Origin: Leucobacter chinensis
Lineage (GTDB): Bacteria > Actinomycetota > Actinomycetes > Actinomycetales > Microbacteriaceae
Assembly (NCBI RefSeq): GCF_019049105.1
Contig: NZ_JAHQZR010000001.1
Location: forward strand, 248,001-312,000
Length of the DNA stretch: 64,000 bases
Direction of reading: 5' to 3'
Shown: positions 1 to 8,163 of the stretch, one piece after another
Layout of the letters: each line of letters starts with the position of its first letter
How positions within the stretch are numbered: position 1 is the stretch's first letter
Program-made: the position numbers and the translations under genes
Notes under the pieces: model-generated
What the model saw: only the letters and a program-made list of their open reading frames with translations
Told to the model about the DNA's origin: nothing
The model's database searches: none

Positions 1-1
1 C

Positions 2-517
2 AGGGCGATGGCAGACACCCTGGACGTGGCACGACTTGCTGATCAGCTCGGTAGCGAGTGGACGATTCTCGCGCGAGGCCACAGTCGCGAGATGGGGCAG
101 CCTGGCTACTCGGGGGCCCGCGTACACGACGTCACCCGTGTCGCCGATGTGAACGATTTGCTGCTCGCGGCCGATGTGTTTGTGACCGACTACTCGTCAC
201 TCATGTTTGACGCCTCGGTCGCGAGCATTGCGACGGTGCTGTTCGTTGCTGACCGTGAAGAGTACCTCGAGGCAGAACGAGGCTTCACATTCGCTCTTGA
301 AGAACATGCGCCGGGGCCACTTGTCACGTCACACGACGAAATGCTCGAGATGCTGCGCGCCTATGAGCGTGAAGGAAATCAGGCGGCGTGGATCGTGCAA
401 AATCGTGTCGAGGCCAAGCGTTTCTCTGAACGGTTTAATGCATACGATGACGGTCGGGCGTCAGCTCGCGTCGTTGACTGGCTCGAGAACGCTGAGGCGA
501 TTCCGACCGTGAGCTAG
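2..517 (+). CDS. CDP-glycerol glycerophosphotransferase family protein (5' partial)
   Basis: This is the C-terminal part of a TagF/TagB-type glycerophosphotransferase, the family that polymerises polyol-phosphate chains (teichoic-acid-like polymers) from CDP-activated units at the inner face of the membrane. The reading frame is open to the left edge, so the true start lies outside the window. The family signature VTDYSSLMFDASV (about residues 60-72 of the visible part) belongs to the conserved CDP-binding fold. It ends about 10 bases before the convergent glycosyltransferase gene. A second family member lies 1.1 kb downstream, which suggests a wall-polymer locus. The exact polymer cannot be told from the sequence. 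Confidence 0.8.
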   Translation, partial: RAMADTLDVARLADQLGSEWTILARGHSREMGQPGYSGARVHDVTRVADVNDLLLAADVFVTDYSSLMFDASVASIATVLFVADREEYLEAERGFTFALEEHAPGPLVTSHDEMLEMLRAYEREGNQAAWIVQNRVEAKRFSERFNAYDDGRASARVVDWLENAEAIPTVS

Positions 518-527
518 GCGCAGCGAC

Positions 528-1562
528 TTAGCTCGCGCGCGAACGATCGAGCGTTTTGCTTGACCCAAACACAAAACCGCGCAAGAACCCGGTGCCCCAG
601 GCAAGGTGCATGATCGTAATCGCGAGGGCACCGAGCAAGGTGCCGCGCAGTCCCTTCGTCTCGGGCATTTTTGTGCCGGCGAAGAGCGAGAGTCCCGCGT
701 GGGCCACTGGAGCGGCGTACAGGACCCAGGGCCACCATGCGCTTGGCGCGACAAAGCCGCACACGTGTAGCACCGCGGTGGTGAGCGCCGCGACGAGCGC
801 CAAGACGTAGGCGCCGGGCACAAAGAAGCGCCACGGGTTCTCACCGCCGTACATTCGCACGAGCTTGGCTCGCCAGGTGCCTGTCGCGAAGAACTGTTGC
901 GTGAGCGCTGAGAAACTGGAGCGGGGCCAATACGTGACCTGGAGTTCGGGATCGAACCAGACCGTGCCGCCAGCTTTGCGCACCCGCAGATTAAACTCCC
1001 AGTCTTCACCGCGGCGAATAATCGGGTTAAAGCCGCCCACAAGGTCGAAGGTACTTCGAGGAAAAACACCGAGATATGCCGACTCGGCTTCGTGTGGCTC
1101 TTCGCTGAAGTGATAGGAGCCGCCGCCGAGCCCGATTGGGCTGTTGTAACCGCCCGCGATGGCGCGCTGCACCGGCCCGGTACCCTCAGCTTGCATACGC
1201 CCACCAACGTTCGCGGCACCGGTTGCTCCCAGCAGCTCGACCGCCCTCTCGGTATAGCCGGGAGAGAGCTCTGAGTGGGCATCAACCCTGATGATGATTG
1301 GGTTGTGTGCGGCTTCGATAGCGAGATTGAGCCCGATTGGAATGTCGCGCTCTGGATTCTCGACGATTCGCACGCGCTCATCTGTTGAAGCGAGCTCGTG
1401 TGCGATGCTGTTCGTCTCATCGGTTGAAGGACCAAGTGCGAGAACAATCTCCTGCTCACCCGAGTATTCCTGTGCGAGAACCGCCATGACAGCGGCTCGA
1501 AGATGGCCTGCCTCGTTCAACACGGGCATGACATAGCTCACTGCTGGTAACGCTTTAATCAC
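528..1562 (-). CDS. Family 2 glycosyltransferase, ExoA-like, with C-terminal membrane segments
   Basis: A 344-residue GT-A glycosyltransferase. The N-terminus VSYVMPVLNEAGHL is the usual GT2 nucleotide-sugar-binding start, VDAHSELSPGY holds the DxD-like position, and GGFNPIIRRGEDWEFNLR is the acceptor-side (ED) motif. The last ~100 residues contain about three hydrophobic helices, so the enzyme is probably membrane anchored with a cytoplasmic catalytic domain, as in ExoA and similar exopolysaccharide transferases. The start is GTG at 1562-1560. It is transcribed against both neighbouring CDP-glycerol transferase genes, and the wall-polymer context suggests glycan decoration or synthesis. Donor and acceptor are unknown. 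Confidence 0.8.
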   Translation of the reverse strand: MIKALPAVSYVMPVLNEAGHLRAAVMAVLAQEYSGEQEIVLALGPSTDETNSIAHELASTDERVRIVENPERDIPIGLNLAIEAAHNPIIIRVDAHSELSPGYTERAVELLGATGAANVGGRMQAEGTGPVQRAIAGGYNSPIGLGGGSYHFSEEPHEAESAYLGVFPRSTFDLVGGFNPIIRRGEDWEFNLRVRKAGGTVWFDPELQVTYWPRSSFSALTQQFFATGTWRAKLVRMYGGENPWRFFVPGAYVLALVAALTTAVLHVCGFVAPSAWWPWVLYAAPVAHAGLSLFAGTKMPETKGLRGTLLGALAITIMHLAWGTGFLRGFVFGSSKTLDRSRAS

Positions 1563-1612
1563 AGGAGCTAGTGTGTCATAGCTTCCTTGAGGTTCGGGCC
1601 CTTTGGGCGGGG

Positions 1613-1618
1613 TACAGT
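1613..1618 (+). promoter_or_regulatory. Extended -10 element for a leaderless transcript
   Basis: TACAGT ends 6 bases before the GTG at 1625. This is the distance that puts the +1 on the start codon itself, and no Shine-Dalgarno sequence is visible. It is one of a series of such sites in the window. Confidence 0.5.
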
Positions 1619-1624
1619 ATTGGG

Positions 1625-2875
1625 GTGAATCTCATTAAGGACACTCGGAAGGCTGCGAGCCTTGCCCGAACGGTTTTGCGAAGAAGGCGTGCTTACGCCT
1701 CTTTTCGTCAGATGCAACAGGGGGGCGAACGCCCCGCTGCAGGCACCTTTGAAATTGCGGTCTACTTCTGTGACTCGCACGTGAACGCCTACCAAATGCG
1801 CCAGTGGTATGAGCCACTTCGAGAGCTTCAGAAGCGCTGGCCGGTCGTTATTCTTGCACGCAACATTGAGGGTGCAGAACTGCTCCGTCGTGAGAGCGGC
1901 CTGCATGTCGTCTTTGCGCCGAAGGTCAAGCACCTGGAGCAGGTTATTGACCGGCACCCACTGCGCATTGTTCTGTACGTTAACCAGAACACGAAGAACT
2001 TCCAGATGCTCAGATACGGCTCACGCTGGCACGTGTTTATTAACCACGGCGAGAGCGACAAAATGTACATGACGACGAACCAGATAAAGGCATACGATTA
2101 TGCCTTTATCGCCGGACAGGCGGCGCATGACCGCCTGCGTCATAACGTCTGGGGGTATGACGTTGCGGCGAGAACGTTCGAGATTGGCCGTCCACAGGCC
2201 GATTACATGAGCGGATCAGCTCCGTACCCCAGCGATAACCGGACCGTTGTGCTTTACGCCCCGACATGGGAAGGTGACCGACCGAGCGCAGCCTACGGCT
2301 CAATCATCACTCACGGTGAGGCACTCGTCACGCAATTGCTCGAGTCGAAGCAACACAGGCTGGTGTATCGCCCGCACCCACGTTCGGGTGTTGTGAACGA
2401 TGAATACGGTGCGGCGCACCGACGCATCGTACGGGCAATCGAGGCCGCAAATCAGGCCGACGAGAGCGCGCATCACGTGTACGACCAATCTGGAGCGATC
2501 AACTGGCAGCTGGCTCAGAGCGATGTTGCAATCTGCGATATCTCGGCAATGATTTATGACCGCCTTGCTGTGGGTAAACCGGTCATCGTGACCCGGCCTG
2601 CATCGAGTGAAGCGATTGTCGATGAGCTTGGCTACCTGCAGGCGTGTGAATGGCTCTCGACAGAGCGTGCGGGCAACGTGATCGCGGAGGTTGAGCGGGT
2701 TCTTCACGATGATTCGACCCAGGAAAAGCTCGCGTACTGGGCTGAACATTACTTTGGCGACATTCGTCAGGGTGAGCCAAGTCGTCGGTTTAGCGAAGCA
2801 ATCGAAACCCTCATGCAGCGTTGGTACGATACCGAGGCTGAAATGAAGCAACGACAGGGTGAACAAAACGGGTAA
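1625..2875 (+). CDS. CDP-glycerol glycerophosphotransferase family protein
   Basis: A 416-residue homologue of the TagF/TagB fold (GT-B-like). Family motifs visible are FINHGESDKMYM (acceptor-side loop with catalytic His), YAPTWEGDRPSAAYGS and CDISAMIYDRLAVGKPVIV (CDP-binding end). The GTG at 1625 is preferred over upstream codons because a TACAGT -10 hexamer sits six bases before it. The N-terminus is basic (VNLIKDTRKAASLARTVLRR), as expected of a peripheral membrane enzyme. It probably transfers a polyol phosphate to a lipid-linked or glycan acceptor. It belongs with the partial paralogue at the window edge, and specificity is unknown. Confidence 0.8.
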   Translation: MNLIKDTRKAASLARTVLRRRRAYASFRQMQQGGERPAAGTFEIAVYFCDSHVNAYQMRQWYEPLRELQKRWPVVILARNIEGAELLRRESGLHVVFAPKVKHLEQVIDRHPLRIVLYVNQNTKNFQMLRYGSRWHVFINHGESDKMYMTTNQIKAYDYAFIAGQAAHDRLRHNVWGYDVAARTFEIGRPQADYMSGSAPYPSDNRTVVLYAPTWEGDRPSAAYGSIITHGEALVTQLLESKQHRLVYRPHPRSGVVNDEYGAAHRRIVRAIEAANQADESAHHVYDQSGAINWQLAQSDVAICDISAMIYDRLAVGKPVIVTRPASSEAIVDELGYLQACEWLSTERAGNVIAEVERVLHDDSTQEKLAYWAEHYFGDIRQGEPSRRFSEAIETLMQRWYDTEAEMKQRQGEQNG

Positions 2876-2994
2876 GTTCACACGCTAGTCGCCCAACTTT
2901 TTGATACGTTAGAGGGGTGCATCCGCGGGGTGCCTGATGGAGAATCGGGCAAAGCGTGCGCTGCCTCTCGGGCAGAGGGGGAGTCGGTAGGGGT

Positions 2995-3930
2995 GTGCGT
3001 TCGTATGATCACCTGGCGAGTAACGAAGTGGCGGCCGTGCAAGAAGAGCAACTAGAACCTGAAGAGACAGCACCGAGTACCGCAGCAGAGGCGAGGCCTG
3101 AACGTCACGTACCGGTGCCCTCTGTCGTTCGTGCTCGTGAGCGTGGTAAGGCCGCATCGCAGCGGCCTCTGGTGCTGCAAACACAGATGCTCACGAAGGT
3201 ATACGGCAATCTTGTTGCGGCGAATAATATTTCGATCGAAGCTCGAGAAGGGTCATTTGTTGGCGTTGTCGGGCCGAACGGTGCAGGCAAGACCACGACC
3301 CTCTCGATGATCAGCGGTTTGAATAGGCCAACCAGCGGTCGCGTGCTCGTCGGCGATGTCAACGTTTGGAAAGACGGCCCTGCCGCAAAGCGACTTATTG
3401 GCTCGTTGCCTGACCGTCTTCGTCTTTTTGATCGTTTGACCGGAGCGCAGCTGTTGAACTACGCAGGCGTTCTCCAAGGCCTCGATTCCCAGACGGTTGC
3501 GAGTCGTGCAGACGACCTTGCGCAGGCATTCGGGCTTGAAGGGGCACTGGGGCGCGCTGTGCAGAGTTACTCGGCCGGCATGCAAAAAAAGATCGCACTC
3601 GCTTGCTCGATGATCCACTCACCTCAGTTGCTTGTGCTCGATGAGCCGTTCGAAACGATTGACCCGGTCTCGGCAGCAAACGTTACCGAAATTCTCGAGA
3701 AGTTCGTTGAGAGTGGCGGCAGTGTTGTCATGTCGAGTCACAGCCTCGACCTTATTCAGCGTGTTTGCGACCACGTTGTCGTCATCAATGATGGCGACGT
3801 TATCGCACAGGGCTCGGTTGATGATGTGCGTGACGGCATGAGCCTTGAAGAACGTTTTGCGAAGCTTACCCAGCAGAATGAGACCGAGAGGGGGCTCGAA
3901 TGGTTGCACGGATCTTACGACTCCGAGTAG
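2995..3930 (+). CDS. ABC transporter ATP-binding protein
   Basis: Nucleotide-binding subunit of an ABC-2 type exporter. Walker A is GPNGAGKTT, the signature is SYSAGMQKKIALA (a degenerate LSGGQ, as common in this class), Walker B is LLVLDEPFETID, and the H-loop is SSHSLD. The C-terminus overlaps the next gene by 31 bases, so the two are translationally linked. The first ~60 residues are a Glu/Ala-rich extension not normal for the family. The start is uncertain: GTG at 2956, 2995, 3028 and 3037 are all in frame, and 2995 is chosen because a GGGGGAG stretch lies upstream. The substrate is unknown. Confidence 0.85.
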   Translation: MRSYDHLASNEVAAVQEEQLEPEETAPSTAAEARPERHVPVPSVVRARERGKAASQRPLVLQTQMLTKVYGNLVAANNISIEAREGSFVGVVGPNGAGKTTTLSMISGLNRPTSGRVLVGDVNVWKDGPAAKRLIGSLPDRLRLFDRLTGAQLLNYAGVLQGLDSQTVASRADDLAQAFGLEGALGRAVQSYSAGMQKKIALACSMIHSPQLLVLDEPFETIDPVSAANVTEILEKFVESGGSVVMSSHSLDLIQRVCDHVVVINDGDVIAQGSVDDVRDGMSLEERFAKLTQQNETERGLEWLHGSYDSE

Positions 3931-5471
3931 CCCTGCTCGGGGCCCCGTTCTCTGGCGGGGCTCGAAGTGCCGTTCGCGCGATCATCGCGAGGCTGCTGTT
4001 ACTCGTGCTCGCGGCGTCACTCGCCGCGGCTCCCATTCTCTTCGCACAGAATGACGCTCAGCTACTTGGCCGCTACGATGTGGCTTTTGGCGCCCTTATC
4101 CTCCTTGCAGCCTTCCTTATACCGCTTTTTGTGCCGTCGGTAACGCTAGATCGTCGCGCGTTGCAACAGTATCCCGCGACTCCTGCTCGAATTGCTCTTG
4201 CGTTGCTCGTGACGGCGCCTGTTACATGGATCGGTCTCGCCGCGATCGTCTGGGGAGGGACGTTCGTCGCCTTGCGCGTTGACATGCTCGAGTGGAACGC
4301 GCTCTCGGTTCTTTCGTTGGTCGTCGCGCTCGTCTCGATTCCCGTATACGGAGTGTTCGGGGGAGCGCTCGGAGACCTAGCAGCGAACTCGCAGCGGCTT
4401 GCCCTCCTGCGCAAAGGCCTCGGGGTAGCAACCCTCATTTCAGTGTTGCCGTTGGTGCTCATGCTCACCGTTGCGCTGGTGAAGGGTGAAGGAGCGAAGC
4501 AACTCGCCGATACCGCACAAAGTTTTAGTTGGACACCGTTCGGCGCAGCCTTTGCAGTGCTGCATACCGGGGCAGAAGGCATCGACTCGATCGTGTTGCA
4601 GCTGGGTATTCACGTCGCGATGCTCGCTCTTGCTGTTGGCGGCACCATTTCGCTCACCACGGGTCTCATGACCCGCGTCGAACGCCCTGCACACGGGGCC
4701 TCGATGAGTTCATCGCTTGGGTGGTTTGAATACTTTGGGCAGGGTCCAGCCATGAGTATTGGCGCTCGTTCGCTTACGTACTGGATGCGCGACCCGCGCT
4801 ACCTTGTGTCGCTCGTTGCTATCCCCGTGATTCCTGTGCTCGTCGTGGGTGTCTTGCTTTTTGCTGGCGTTGATGGTGCCCACCTCGCGCTCATTCCGTT
4901 ACCGCTCGTGCTCATCATGGTTGGGTGGATGGTACACAACGACATTGCAACCGACTCGACGGCATTGTGGATTCACGTTGCGAGCGGTGTGAAGGGAACG
5001 CAAGACCGCTTGGGGCGCCTGGTTCCGGTGTTTGTGCTCGGTATTCCCGTGCTCATTATCGGTGCGAGTGTTTCTGTCCTTGTTCTCGGAAACTGGGAGG
5101 CGACCCCTGCCGTGATCGCGTTGGGCTTCGTTGCGCTGTGCACGAGTGCTGCGCTCTCGAGCGTGGTTTCGGTACTGAGTCCGTACCCGACCTCACGCCC
5201 GGGTGAAAGCCCATTCGTGCAACCAGCTTGGCAGGGTGCAGGAGCAGGTTTTGCGCAGACCCTCGCTTTCCTGGGAGCAGCAGTACTGACCGCTCCCGTA
5301 TTCTTCGTAATATTCGTGAACCCCGAGATTGGTTTTGGCGAGAGTTTTATAGTCCTGGCGGGTTCACTCGTTTACGGTGGCTTGCTGCTTGTTGCTGGCA
5401 TTGCACTCGGTGGTCTCGTATACAACCGCCGCAGTTCTGAGCTGCTCGCGTTTACCCAGATGTTTGACTAA
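3900..5471 (+). CDS. ABC-2 type transporter permease, multi-spanning membrane protein
   Basis: A 523-residue very hydrophobic protein with roughly twelve membrane segments. It begins with a basic stretch (MVARILRLRVALL) and is encoded in overlap with the preceding ATPase gene, so it is the membrane half of the same exporter. No sequence motif identifies the substrate. The arrangement, an ATPase with a long permease of two six-helix halves, is typical of ABC-2 exporters in actinobacteria. The gene is followed by a strong bidirectional terminator. Confidence 0.75.
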   Translation: MVARILRLRVALLGAPFSGGARSAVRAIIARLLLLVLAASLAAAPILFAQNDAQLLGRYDVAFGALILLAAFLIPLFVPSVTLDRRALQQYPATPARIALALLVTAPVTWIGLAAIVWGGTFVALRVDMLEWNALSVLSLVVALVSIPVYGVFGGALGDLAANSQRLALLRKGLGVATLISVLPLVLMLTVALVKGEGAKQLADTAQSFSWTPFGAAFAVLHTGAEGIDSIVLQLGIHVAMLALAVGGTISLTTGLMTRVERPAHGASMSSSLGWFEYFGQGPAMSIGARSLTYWMRDPRYLVSLVAIPVIPVLVVGVLLFAGVDGAHLALIPLPLVLIMVGWMVHNDIATDSTALWIHVASGVKGTQDRLGRLVPVFVLGIPVLIIGASVSVLVLGNWEATPAVIALGFVALCTSAALSSVVSVLSPYPTSRPGESPFVQPAWQGAGAGFAQTLAFLGAAVLTAPVFFVIFVNPEIGFGESFIVLAGSLVYGGLLLVAGIALGGLVYNRRSSELLAFTQMFD

Positions 5472-5490
5472 TTCGCTGCGTTGCAAACGC

Positions 5491-5537
5491 AAACGTGAGA
5501 GGGCCCGTGGCGTTATGCCACGGGCCCTCTCACGTTT
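5491..5537. terminator. Bidirectional hairpin terminator
   Basis: A 21-bp perfect inverted repeat (AAACGTGAGAGGGCCCGTGG and one more C, then its complement) with the five-base loop GTTAT lies between two convergent genes, the permease and the DUF3039 gene. Confidence 0.85.
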
Positions 5538-5554
5538 GTACGGAAGATGGCTTG

Positions 5555-5821
5555 TTACTTGCGCATCTTCTCGTAGATTTTTTTACAGTCGGGGCAGACC
5601 GGAAACTTCTCAGGGTCGCGGTTCGGGGTCCACTTTTTGCCGCACAGAGCGCGAACGGGCTTGCCGGTTACCGCAGACTCAACGATCTTGTCTTTAGGAA
5701 CGTAGTGAGAGAAGCGCTCGTGGTCGCCATCTTCAAGCTGCTCATCTTTCAGCAGCTCTTCGAGCTCGCGGTCGAGAAGACCCGTGCCGCCTTGAACATC
5801 AGAACCAAAACCAATTGCCAT
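5555..5821 (-). CDS. DUF3039 domain protein, small zinc-ribbon-like
   Basis: An 88-residue protein of the actinobacterial DUF3039 family. The core ALCGKKWTPNRDPEKFPVCPDCKK supplies Cys60, Cys76 and Cys79, and with His39 these could form a zinc site. The N-terminal half is acidic. A TAGAAT hexamer ends six bases before the ATG and no Shine-Dalgarno is seen, so the mRNA is probably leaderless. The same family occurs next to pncB-like genes in related genomes (from memory). Function is unknown. Confidence 0.8.
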   Translation of the reverse strand: MAIGFGSDVQGGTGLLDRELEELLKDEQLEDGDHERFSHYVPKDKIVESAVTGKPVRALCGKKWTPNRDPEKFPVCPDCKKIYEKMRK

Positions 5822-5830
5822 GATCGTATT

Positions 5831-7168
5831 CTACGCCTGAATGTCACTCGATTGGGTGAAAACTGTGGGAATCGCGGGGTCGCCGCGGGTGAGGCTGAGC
5901 GCTACGACCGGGAGCTCGGCAACGGCGCTCTGATGCCGAGCGCGGGCCGCATCAAGTGCCTCTTTGCCGAGAAACTCAGGCTGCACTTCGCCGTTGACAA
6001 CGAGGTGTTTCATGACGGGCCTGGCCGCGATGGGTTCGTTTTCAGGAGCTTCACCCGGCTCATCACTCACGACGATGAGCTCTGAGGTTGCCCTGCCGTC
6101 AGCCCCAATGAGTCGGTACGCACGTTTATTGCCTCCTAGCGTCTGTTTGCCCGTCGAAGCCTTGGCGACCGGTACCCATGATCCGTCGTCTCGCTGTCGG
6201 GAGACGAGCTTATACACCATGCCCATGGTGGGTGATCCAGACCCCACGACTACCGAGGTGCCGACACCGAAAGAGTCGACGGGGGAGTGCGCAAGTGTTG
6301 CGACCGTGAACTCATCGAGATCGTTCGTGACCGTGATCTTCGTCCCGGTCGCGCCGAGGGCGTCAAGCTGTTTGCGTACCTCCTGCACGACGATGGGCAG
6401 GTCGCCCGAGTCGATGCGTACGGCACCAAGCGCTGTTCCTGCGACCTCGACCGCGAGCGCGACACCCTCGGTGATGTTGTACGTGTCGACGAGAAGTGTC
6501 GTGTCGGTGCCGAGCGCTGCAAGCTGCGCTTCGAACGCCTCGCGTTCAGTGTCGTGTAACAGCGAGAACGAGTGAGCGGCCGTGCCCATGGTCGGAACGC
6601 CGTAGGTGCGGCCTGCTTCGAGGTTCGAAGTCGCTGAAAAGCCCGCCAGGTATGCCGAGCGAGCCGCTGCAACTGCCCCGTACTCGCTTGTCCGTCGTGA
6701 ACCCATCTCGGCAAGCGGTTTACCGCCAGCAGCCTGGGTCATACGCGAGGCCGCGGTTGCGATTGCCGAGTCGTGGTTCAAGATGCTGAGCGCAAAGGTC
6801 TCGAGCATCACGCCTTCGGCGAAGGTCGACTCGACGGTTAAGAGTGGTGAGCCCGGAAAGAATACCTCGCCCTCTGGGTAACCCCAGATATCACCCGAGA
6901 ACCGATAATTTGCTAGCCAATCGAGGGTCTGGAGTGAAAGAAACCCTTGGCCGCTAAGCCACTCGAGTTCGTTGTCGCCAAAGCGAAAGTTTGTGAGCTG
7001 CTCAAGAAAGCGGCCGGTTCCGGCGACAACACCGTACCGCCTGGCACCCTTGAGGCTGCGAGAGAAAAGCTCGAAGACGCACGGTCGGTCGGCGGTGCCA
7101 GCACGCAGGGCGGCATCGACCATGGTGAGCTCGTAGTGATCGGTGAGAAGAGCGACTGAATCATGCAC
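5831..7168 (-). CDS. pncB: Nicotinate phosphoribosyltransferase
   Basis: A 445-residue NAPRTase, which joins nicotinate to PRPP in the Preiss-Handler route of NAD salvage. The N-terminal LLTDHYELTMVDAAL is diagnostic. The middle part has FEGNKG-class barrel motifs such as EMGSRRTSEYGAV and VRIDSGDLP, and near the C-terminus VGTSVVVGSGSPTMGMVYKLV is followed by KQTLGGNKRAYR. The start is GTG at 7168; a TAAGCT hexamer ends six bases before it (7180-7175), so the message is probably leaderless. It is divergent from the DUF2469 gene and shares a ~38-base intergenic promoter region with it. Confidence 0.93.
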   Translation of the reverse strand: MHDSVALLTDHYELTMVDAALRAGTADRPCVFELFSRSLKGARRYGVVAGTGRFLEQLTNFRFGDNELEWLSGQGFLSLQTLDWLANYRFSGDIWGYPEGEVFFPGSPLLTVESTFAEGVMLETFALSILNHDSAIATAASRMTQAAGGKPLAEMGSRRTSEYGAVAAARSAYLAGFSATSNLEAGRTYGVPTMGTAAHSFSLLHDTEREAFEAQLAALGTDTTLLVDTYNITEGVALAVEVAGTALGAVRIDSGDLPIVVQEVRKQLDALGATGTKITVTNDLDEFTVATLAHSPVDSFGVGTSVVVGSGSPTMGMVYKLVSRQRDDGSWVPVAKASTGKQTLGGNKRAYRLIGADGRATSELIVVSDEPGEAPENEPIAARPVMKHLVVNGEVQPEFLGKEALDAARARHQSAVAELPVVALSLTRGDPAIPTVFTQSSDIQA

Positions 7169-7206
7169 AGTGCCAGCTTATCTCGCACAGGCTAGTATTG
7201 AAGACG

Positions 7207-7530
7207 ATGAACGACGATGAGTTAGACGATTACGAACGCGATGCCGAGCTCGCGCTCTTTCGCGAATACCGTGATGTGGTGAGCCAGTTTCGCTATGTTG
7301 TTGAAACAGAGCGCCGTTTTTACCTTGCGAACGAGGTAAATGTCACGAGGCAAGACGCCGGCAGCGATTTTTACTTCGAGGTGCAAATGCAAGATGTGTG
7401 GGTGTGGGACGTTTTTCGCGCCGACCGTTTTGTCACCTCGGTGAAGGTGATGACGTTTAAAGATGTGAACGTCGAAGAGCTGAACGCTCGTGAGTTTAAG
7501 CTCCCGAACGAGCTGAAGGTCGAAGACTAA
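7207..7530 (+). CDS. DUF2469 family protein
   Basis: A 107-residue acidic protein of the conserved actinobacterial DUF2469 family (MNDDELDDYERDAELALFREYRDVV; W/F-rich middle with VWVWDVFR). It is nearly always found just upstream of yraN-comM-dprA, as here. The ATG at 7207 is chosen over the upstream TTG at 7198 because a TAGTAT -10 hexamer ends eight bases before it. No enzymatic motif is visible and the function is unknown. Confidence 0.85.
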   Translation: MNDDELDDYERDAELALFREYRDVVSQFRYVVETERRFYLANEVNVTRQDAGSDFYFEVQMQDVWVWDVFRADRFVTSVKVMTFKDVNVEELNAREFKLPNELKVED

Positions 7531-7604
7531 CCGCGCCAACTAGCAGCAGCAATGAGCGGGCCACGTTGTGAACGAGAATCACGCATTTGTGGCGGATCGA
7601 GAAG

Positions 7605-7623
7605 AGACCTCGGGTCTGTTTTT
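7605..7623 (+). terminator. Weak intrinsic terminator candidate
   Basis: AGACC-tcg-GGTCT followed by GTTTTT. The stem is only 5 bp, but the position fits (after DUF2469, before yraN). The remaining ~150 bases up to yraN hold nothing else recognisable. Confidence 0.3.
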
Positions 7624-7719
7624 CGTTCACAGCCATGTTTTTCTGCATGGTCGCCTCATTTCTGTTGAGAACTCTGCCAAGCCAATTGCCGGCCCCGATA
7701 CTGGGCTCGGAGGTAACGC

Positions 7720-8163
7720 ATGGCTCACAACATCGCACGAGACAAAGACTCGGCAAAGCCCCGGTCCCTGCCATATGCAGGAACCGTTGCAAGAACGAAA
7801 AAGGTGGCACGGCGGGCGCAGACCATTGGTGTGCAGGGTGAGGCGATTGCTTGTCGCTACCTTGAATCGCTTGGCTACAACATCGTTGAACGAAACTGGC
7901 GGGTGAACGCCGGCGAGATCGATATCATCGCTATGCAAGAGCGCACCGCTGTGGCTGTTGAAGTGAAAACCCGCAGTGGTACGGGCTATGGGCCTCCGCT
8001 TGAAGCGATTACCTATCTGAAGGCTCTGCGTCTTCGACGGCTACTGGCACAGTGGCTACGAACGCATCCCGAGAGGTGGCATAGCTGCAGGGTAGACGGC
8101 ATTGGCATTACTCTGCGTGGCAACCAGCCACCAAAAATCGAGCATGTTGAGGGCATCTCGTGA
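7720..8163 (+). CDS. YraN family (UPF0102) endonuclease-fold protein
   Basis: A 147-residue member of the YraN/UPF0102 family, which has a restriction-endonuclease-like fold. The core motifs GEAIACRYLESLGYNIVERN, GEIDIIA and AVAVEVKTRSG correspond to the E...D...ExK catalytic pattern. It starts after GGAGGT six bases upstream. Its TGA overlaps the GTG of comM (GTGA), so it is the first gene of a coupled yraN-comM-dprA operon, a locus associated with DNA uptake and processing. The N-terminal ~28 residues are an Arg/Lys-rich extension. Confidence 0.88.
   Translation: MAHNIARDKDSAKPRSLPYAGTVARTKKVARRAQTIGVQGEAIACRYLESLGYNIVERNWRVNAGEIDIIAMQERTAVAVEVKTRSGTGYGPPLEAITYLKALRLRRLLAQWLRTHPERWHSCRVDGIGITLRGNQPPKIEHVEGIS

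Noticed and set aside
461-1459. 332-codon minus-strand frame overlapping the glycosyltransferase gene
   Set aside because: It is a shadow frame with Ser/Arg-rich composition; the 344-residue GT2 frame has clear family motifs.
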